Of a DNA stretch of 64,000 nucleotides, positions 59,801-64,000 are shown piece by piece. The DNA is from Dicaeum eximium (taxonomy: Eukaryota; Chordata; Aves; Passeriformes; Dicaeidae). Under the pieces are notes generated by a model. It saw only the letters and a list, made by a program, of their open reading frames with translations, was not told where the DNA came from and ran no database searches. Position numbers and translations under genes: made by a program. The stretch's first letter is position 1. Every line of letters starts with the position of its first letter. The stretch covers positions 405,115 through 469,114 of the forward strand of contig VWZP01010280.1 in NCBI GenBank assembly GCA_013396995.1. Direction: 5' to 3'.

Positions 59801-61502
59801 TCCTAGAGAGTGTGTTTCCAAGAGCCCATCCTGCAAACACCTACACAGGTGCTGAACAATATTGAAATGGCTATTTCAGGTATTGAAGTTATTAAAAACA
59901 TCTTTTGCATTATAATTGCTAAGTGAAAAGATCTCTAATGTATGCAGACTAAACTCACAGACTCAAAAATGAGGAGGGGACTATTGCATTGCATGTGCCA
60001 CTGCTCATATTTTGGAGCCCATCTTTGAAGCTGTAAGAACTAGAAAATCAGTTTTTTCAGAAATTAAGATTTTCATCTTGTAAATTCTTAAGGGGCTGAA
60101 GTCTGGATAAATACCAGAATTTCAGTGGTCTGGAGGCTGATGGTTGACACTGGCTGGTGCCATATGCAGTTGCTGCAAAAGCTGTGGCTCACACTTCCCA
60201 TTTATGTTGTCCATATGGTGATAGGTAGGGATGCAAGAGAAGAATTTGGGCTTTCATCTCCATAAGGATCAGTGTAACTGAATGCATGAATGTAGCCAAA
60301 CTGAGAGATGACTTTTGTCCTTGTATCATTGTATGATAACTAAGCAAATTGTACTGATAAGTTTATTTTTCCCACTAGACTGAAGCAACCTCAAGCTAGA
60401 AAAATGTTGGAAGAAGGTGTTATAGTTGCTCTTGGCAGTGACTTTAATCCTAATGCATACTGTTTTTCAATGGTAAGATAATCCTAATACTGAAACCATA
60501 GAATGATGAAATTTCTTGCTAGTACAACTTGTGTATAGGTCTTGCACACTTCAAACTGGTTTCATGTGCACGAGGAGAGCTGCATGCCCCACACAGACAG
60601 CTGCCTGTGTTTGTGTGTATTGGTAGTTTTTGCCAGAAATTCTTGAAACCAGAATGGGTTCCATCCTTCATATACATTGAGGGTCCTATTCAAAATGCTC
60701 TCAAAGCTACTGATTTTAGAGTTCTCATTTTGGATTTGGCAAAAAACTTATGTTGTACAAAACAACTCTTTCTGTTGTGCAAGAAGGAGAGTGCTTAGGG
60801 ATTTGAAGCATAAACAGCTTTGTGTTCCTGGTAACTCCCACTGTCTCCTTCCTTGCCTCCTAGCCTATGGTGATGCATCTGGCCTGTGTAAACATGAAGA
60901 TGTCAATGAATGAAGCACTGGCAGCTGCTACCATTAATGCAGCTTATGCTCTGGGCAAATCAGACACACATGGCTCCTTGGAGGTTGGCAAGCAGGGGGA
61001 TCTTCTTATCATAAATTCATCAAGGTTTGTTCTTCCATTGGCATTTAAAATGTGTTTTAACCTTAGTTAACTTCACTGAATAAAGGGACGTTGGTAGCAT
61101 TTCATTTTCCTTAATTACTCCAGTGGAAAATAAAGCCTAAGACTTTTGGGGCTGTTACTACAAGTAATCCATGCCTAACTCCATATTAGCTAGAGATAAT
61201 GTGTTTACTTTGTGGAATAAATTCTCTACTGATAGACTCACTGTACTCATGCAGCAAGAGACAACATGTAGGCATGGAATAGTGTTTTACCATTTTCAAA
61301 CAAATCTTATAAAATTGCCAGGTGTGCTGGGCATGTGACCTGATCTTATGCAAGTTTATTTATTCTTAAACATCTTGTCTTTTTTAGGTGGGAGCACTTG
61401 ATTTACCAGTTTGGTGGACATGAAGCATTGATCAACTATGTTATAGTTAAAGGAAAAGTCGTCTATGAAAATGAGAGGTGTGAGACAATGAGCAGTTACT
61501 GA
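53658..61502 (+). CDS. AMDHD1: Imidazolonepropionase (amidohydrolase domain containing 1), complete
   Basis: This enzyme hydrolyses 4-imidazolone-5-propionate to N-formimidoyl-L-glutamate, the third step of histidine breakdown after HAL and urocanase, acting in liver cytosol. Nine coding exons were joined: 53658-53800, 54335-54441, 55733-55797, 56387-56664, 58249-58474, 59437-59561, 60379-60472, 60864-61024 and 61388-61502. All introns are GT-AG and phases agree throughout, giving 437 residues. The fold is a metal-dependent amidohydrolase barrel. Visible metal ligands by analogy with bacterial HutI are His89 and His91 in DAHTHPVWAGDR, His262 in NFHGDELHP and Asp336 in GSDFNPN. The substrate-loop block is EIHQAGGGIHFTVE. 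Length is slightly above the roughly 426 residues of the human enzyme, because of a C-terminus running past the usual end (VVYENERCETMSSY). In vertebrates HAL normally lies next to it, beyond the right edge here. Confidence 0.98.
53809..53831 (+). other. G-quadruplex-capable GGGAC repeat in AMDHD1 intron 1
   Basis: Five runs of three or more G (starting 53809, 53814, 53819, 53824 and 53829) are separated by one or two bases, forming a GGGAC pentamer repeat. It begins 9 bases after the last base of exon 1, on the non-template strand. Confidence 0.85.
54335..54441 (+). CDS. AMDHD1: AMDHD1 coding exon 2
   Basis: It encodes DGCIKAVGQADVIRH through IIDCSGKCVLPG. The acceptor is CTGTGTTTTGCAG and the donor GTAGGT. 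Confidence 0.96.
54465..54930 (+). mobile_element. CR1 LINE fragment in AMDHD1 intron 2, lacking its 3' end
   Basis: This is the longest CR1 copy in the window. Blocks in order are CCTGGTGAGGCCACATCTGG, GTGTCCAGTTCTGGGCTCC, GGGCTGCACAAATTATGAAG, GAGGAGAGACTGAGAGAG, CTCAAGAAGAGACAGCTG, CAACAGGACAAGAGGCAATG, CACAGGAAGTTCCACCTG and CTCCCTTGCTGGAGATATTC. Similarity then stops near 54930 without the usual final segment or ATTCTATGATT tail. The element starts within 25 bases of the exon 2 donor. The inner frame (54622-55026) is a fragment of CR1 sequence, not a host gene. Confidence 0.93.
55733..55797 (+). CDS. AMDHD1: AMDHD1 coding exon 3 (HxH metal-binding motif)
   Basis: It encodes LVDAHTHPVWAGDRVHEFAM and the next Lys. 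His89 and His91 are the first metal ligands. The acceptor is TTTGTTTTCTTTAG and the donor GTAACA. Confidence 0.96.
56387..56664 (+). CDS. AMDHD1: AMDHD1 coding exon 4
   Basis: It encodes LAGASYMEIHQAGGGIHFTV through CGAHAVP and two bases of a Lys codon. The donor is GTAATA; reading into the intron gives an immediate in-frame TAA. The acceptor is CTTTAACCCAAG, with a pyrimidine-rich tract just upstream. Confidence 0.95.
56665..58248 (+). other. AMDHD1: AMDHD1 intron 4
   Basis: The longest AMDHD1 intron, about 1.6 kb, AT-rich. No repeat, RNA gene or extra exon was recognised in it. Confidence 0.85.
58249..58474 (+). CDS. AMDHD1: AMDHD1 coding exon 5
   Basis: It encodes GKTATEATDDIINNHLPKLK through FHGDELHPMKSAE, with metal ligand His262. 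The acceptor TTTTTGTTAG ends at 58248; the next AG two bases later would break the frame. The donor is GTACAT. Confidence 0.95.
58475..59436 (+). other. AMDHD1: AMDHD1 intron 5
   Basis: About 960 bases with ordinary GT-AG ends; nothing recognised inside. Confidence 0.85.
59437..59561 (+). CDS. AMDHD1: AMDHD1 coding exon 6
   Basis: It encodes LGAELGARAISHLEEVTDEG through LLPTTAYML and two bases of an Arg codon. The donor is GTAAGG. Confidence 0.96.
59562..60378 (+). other. AMDHD1: AMDHD1 intron 6
   Basis: About 820 bases with GT-AG ends; no repeat or extra exon recognised. Confidence 0.85.
60379..60472 (+). CDS. AMDHD1: AMDHD1 coding exon 7 (Asp metal ligand)
   Basis: It encodes LKQPQARKMLEEGVIVALGS and then DFNPNAYCFSM, including Asp336. 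The acceptor is TTTTTCCCACTAG and the donor GTAAGA. Confidence 0.96.
60473..60863 (+). other. AMDHD1: AMDHD1 intron 7
   Basis: About 390 bases; two overlapping open frames cross it but have no family signature. Confidence 0.85.
60864..61024 (+). CDS. AMDHD1: AMDHD1 coding exon 8
   Basis: It encodes PMVMHLACVNMKMSMNEALA through GKQGDLLIINSS and two bases of an Arg codon. The donor GTTTGT is weaker than the others in this gene. Confidence 0.95.
61025..61387 (+). other. AMDHD1: AMDHD1 intron 8
   Basis: About 360 bases, AT-rich. Retention would add 15 residues (FVLPLAFKMCFNLS and the completed Arg) before a stop. Confidence 0.85.
61388..61502 (+). CDS. AMDHD1: AMDHD1 coding exon 9 and stop
   Basis: It encodes WEHLIYQFGGHEALINYVIV, then KGKVVYENERCETMSSY and TGA at 61500-61502. 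The acceptor is CTTTTTTAG. Confidence 0.95.
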
Positions 61503-61623
61503 GAGAAGGCAGTAGCTTAGTAAGCTAGTAAAATCAAATTAGCATGGAGTATTTCAAAGCAACAGACAAATCAGATTCATATTTACTGGTAAATTGTTTG
61601 CCTGCTCACCTTACTCTTATTCA

Positions 61624-61629
61624 AATAAA
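61624..61629 (+). terminator. AMDHD1: Candidate AMDHD1 polyadenylation signal
   Basis: AATAAA lies about 120 bases after the stop. Another AATAAA lies near 61806, so alternative 3' ends are possible. Confidence 0.6.
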
Positions 61630-64000
61630 CCTGACCAAGTATTACCCATTTGGTGCATCACCATGTCCATTGTTCTTCTCTTCAGCATGATAAAATAATT
61701 TCTAATTGTATCCATCTTAAATAAGACAGTTTCCAAAAATGTTTTCCTATACAATTAGTCTATAATATTATTATACTTGAAAATAACCCAAACAAAGTGG
61801 CAATGAATAAACAGAGTTTGGATCCAGGTAAGATTTACTGGGGAGTGTGATGTTAAGTAACTTGTGACAGAGGGCCAGGGGCTCAGGCATGCACATTTGG
61901 GATGGCCCCTGGATGCGTTGGGAGAAGATCACATGCAGTGTCATACACATGTTCCAGAAAAGGCCTAATTTTATTTGTTCTAGGCTTAATCTGAAATAGC
62001 ATGAGACATATTTGTTTGTGGAAGTTTGAATGTGATTCTGTTAAGTTAAGTATGATAACTTTTACTCAAAGCCATGTTGAAACTTAGGAGCCTAACTTTT
62101 TTAAAGCACTCTTTCATTTATCTTTCAACGGCTGCTTTTCTTCCCCCAGCTTGTAACATCATTTAGGAATGCAGTATGTAGTAAAAAGGATGATACAGCT
62201 CTGGAGAATTTAAGCTTTTGCAGTATTTAAGCAGAGGGTCTGGGGTAGGAGGGTTTCTGAATACCCATGGATTAAATATTTTCTTCAAATTTTCAAATGG
62301 ATGATGGCTGCAGAAGCAAAAGGGATTTACTTTCTGAAGGTAAAGTCATAAAACTGCACCTGACAAGCATGAAGAACTTCACATCAAAAATCATAAATCA
62401 TTATTGATATAAGCGAGTGATATAACCTGTGATACAGAACAGAGTGCTTGAGAGAACCAGACCCTTGAGGAAGGACAATGGTCTCATTCTGATTACCAGA
62501 TATTTGAAAGCCATCATGAACATTTATGACCTTCTGATCTCCCTGAGCCTTGGGTACATCTGTTAACACCCAAAATCTGCAAGCCATCCCCTGAAGTATC
62601 TTTGTTCATGCTTTATTTGATCCAGGCTAGCCAACTAAATCAGTTTTTAAAACAATGTAATAGCATTCCTGCCACCTGACGTGTTTTCCTGCACGCAGAT
62701 GTTGTACCAGATGTGGGTGTGGAACTTTGTTTTTATAAAGCTCAAAAGAACATCTCAAGTATGTGAGTGCAGAGTCCATTCTGCCCAAGACAGCGTTCAT
62801 AAATAACATTTATACAGGGATTTGGGAAGGCTGTCAGGGAAGGAGCACAGGCATTTCTATTTCTTAAATGCAGGGTGCTTGTAGAGTGGTGCCTCTCAGC
62901 TCTGCACAGGCACGATGCAAAACCTGAGTCCACCATGGTGCAGTGGGTGCTGGGCATCCCTTGGTCCCAGGCAGCCAAAAGCAGAGGTGAGTGGGAAGCA
63001 GGGCCCAGAATCTCTTCTCTGAATGCCCAAGGCATTTGGCAACCTGCTAGGTTGCCAGCAGGCATGAGCTGGATCCTCAGGGCACATTTAACGTGGCAGG
63101 TGTCAGACACTCACAGACAGCCCCACACTGGTGCTTTGGCTGCCCCTTACAGCATAGCCAATAGCCTGGGGAGGCTTTCAGCTTGTGCTGAATGCCCCTC
63201 AGCCAGATCAGTACTGCCATGTCATCACTGTGAAAGTGAGGTGAAATCCATGTCCTGACTCTTCTCTTGCAAAATAAAGCCTGTGCTGGAGGTCACTGTT
63301 GTGACACAGAGCACACTCAGTCATGATCCCTTCCATGGGGACAGGGCCTCTGGCAGAAAGGCAGAGACCTCGTGAGGCATGGAAATGTAGGTCTTGGTGC
63401 TATTGCCTCAGCACTGGTTCACATTCACAACTCCTACACCTCTTCTTCCCGCTTTTCTGGCCCCTGTGTCACCTGTCCTACTTCCAAATTAAGCTTTTGC
63501 TTTACATTTTCATCATCATACACATGACAGGGAAACAGATTGCTACAGCTGTATGTGAAACCTCAGTTTATTGCAGGTGTGAGCCCATAGCTCTTGGAAA
63601 GCTGCATTAAATGTAGTCCATCACCAGAATATATTTGTTCTGGAGCAATGATCTTCATAGCACATTCCTATGCACACAACTTTCCTGATTTGTGAAGCAT
63701 GTGCTCTAAAAATGCTCCTGTTATACAAGAGCCTATACCTCCCATATGAGCTGCAAAAGAGAAGAACTAAGTGTAAAGATAGTCTTGCTTGTGGCAAAAT
63801 GAAGGGGATCACAGCAGTTATCCAAAGGGGGAGAAAAAAGGTAAGAATATCAAACTTAGGCTGTTTGGTATCATTGGCACAGATGAAAACAAATGAAAAG
63901 TTGACAAAACAAATACTGGTTTTATCAGAAGTCTGAATTATTTATATTCAGAAGTTCATGAAATTCAGTCAAAACCACACTATCATGACAAAGTTGTCTT
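61630..64000. other. Sequence downstream of AMDHD1, no supportable gene
   Basis: In vertebrates HAL (histidine ammonia-lyase) normally follows AMDHD1 in tail-to-tail orientation. I looked on the minus strand for its C-terminal exons and found none. This stretch is either intergenic or HAL 3' untranslated sequence. Confidence 0.6.

Noticed and set aside
61630..64000. Possible 3' exons of HAL on the minus strand
   Set aside because: Synteny predicts HAL nearby, but no minus-strand frame here resembles the histidine ammonia-lyase C-terminus.
1..64000. CRISPR array, operon, prophage or other prokaryote-type system; endogenous retrovirus; tRNA or rRNA genes
   Set aside because: Spliced vertebrate genes and CR1 repeats show this is animal nuclear DNA. 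No regularly spaced repeats, tRNA-like B-box sequence, rRNA sequence, or retroviral coding or LTR structure was recognised by eye; a repeat and RNA-model search could still find diverged copies.

Overview
The window is nuclear DNA from a vertebrate, almost certainly a bird. Two genes can be read through every exon (SNRPF and AMDHD1), and the 5' end of a third (NTN4) is present. Introns are short, the promoters are CpG-rich, and six recognisable CR1 LINE fragments are the dominant interspersed repeat, as expected for an avian genome. Some CR1 copies look like those common in songbirds, but the exact lineage cannot be fixed from this window. A 77-base N run at 12500-12576 marks an assembly gap in very GC-rich sequence.

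Layout. Positions 1-12576 hold the 5' part of netrin-4 on the minus strand: part of intron 2 (1-8474), exon 2 (8475-9004), intron 1 (9005-12478) and the visible end of exon 1 (from 12479 into the N gap). The NTN4 CpG island spans about 11775-12790 and contains a long alternating purine/pyrimidine tract. From about 12.8 kb to 48.0 kb there is no supportable coding exon: roughly 35 kb of intergenic DNA with CR1 fragments and a CpG-retaining, motif-rich segment near 36.8-37.65 kb. SNRPF (Sm-F) lies at 48571-49884 on the plus strand with four coding exons and 86 residues. AMDHD1 (imidazolonepropionase) lies at 53658-61502 on the plus strand with nine coding exons and 437 residues. The last 2.4 kb has no recognisable exon.

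The gene order NTN4(-), SNRPF(+), AMDHD1(+) matches the mammalian block on human 12q23, except that CCDC38, which sits between SNRPF and AMDHD1 in mammals, has no visible counterpart in the 3.7 kb between them here. The three genes do not form a pathway: a secreted basement-membrane protein, a core spliceosomal protein and a histidine-catabolism enzyme. I found no undescribed multi-gene system. The points most worth a second look are the missing CCDC38, the gap that hides the NTN4 signal peptide, the Z-DNA-prone tract beside it, G-quadruplex motifs just inside the first introns of SNRPF and AMDHD1, a set of CTCF-like sites, and an isolated CpG-retaining block in the intergenic desert.
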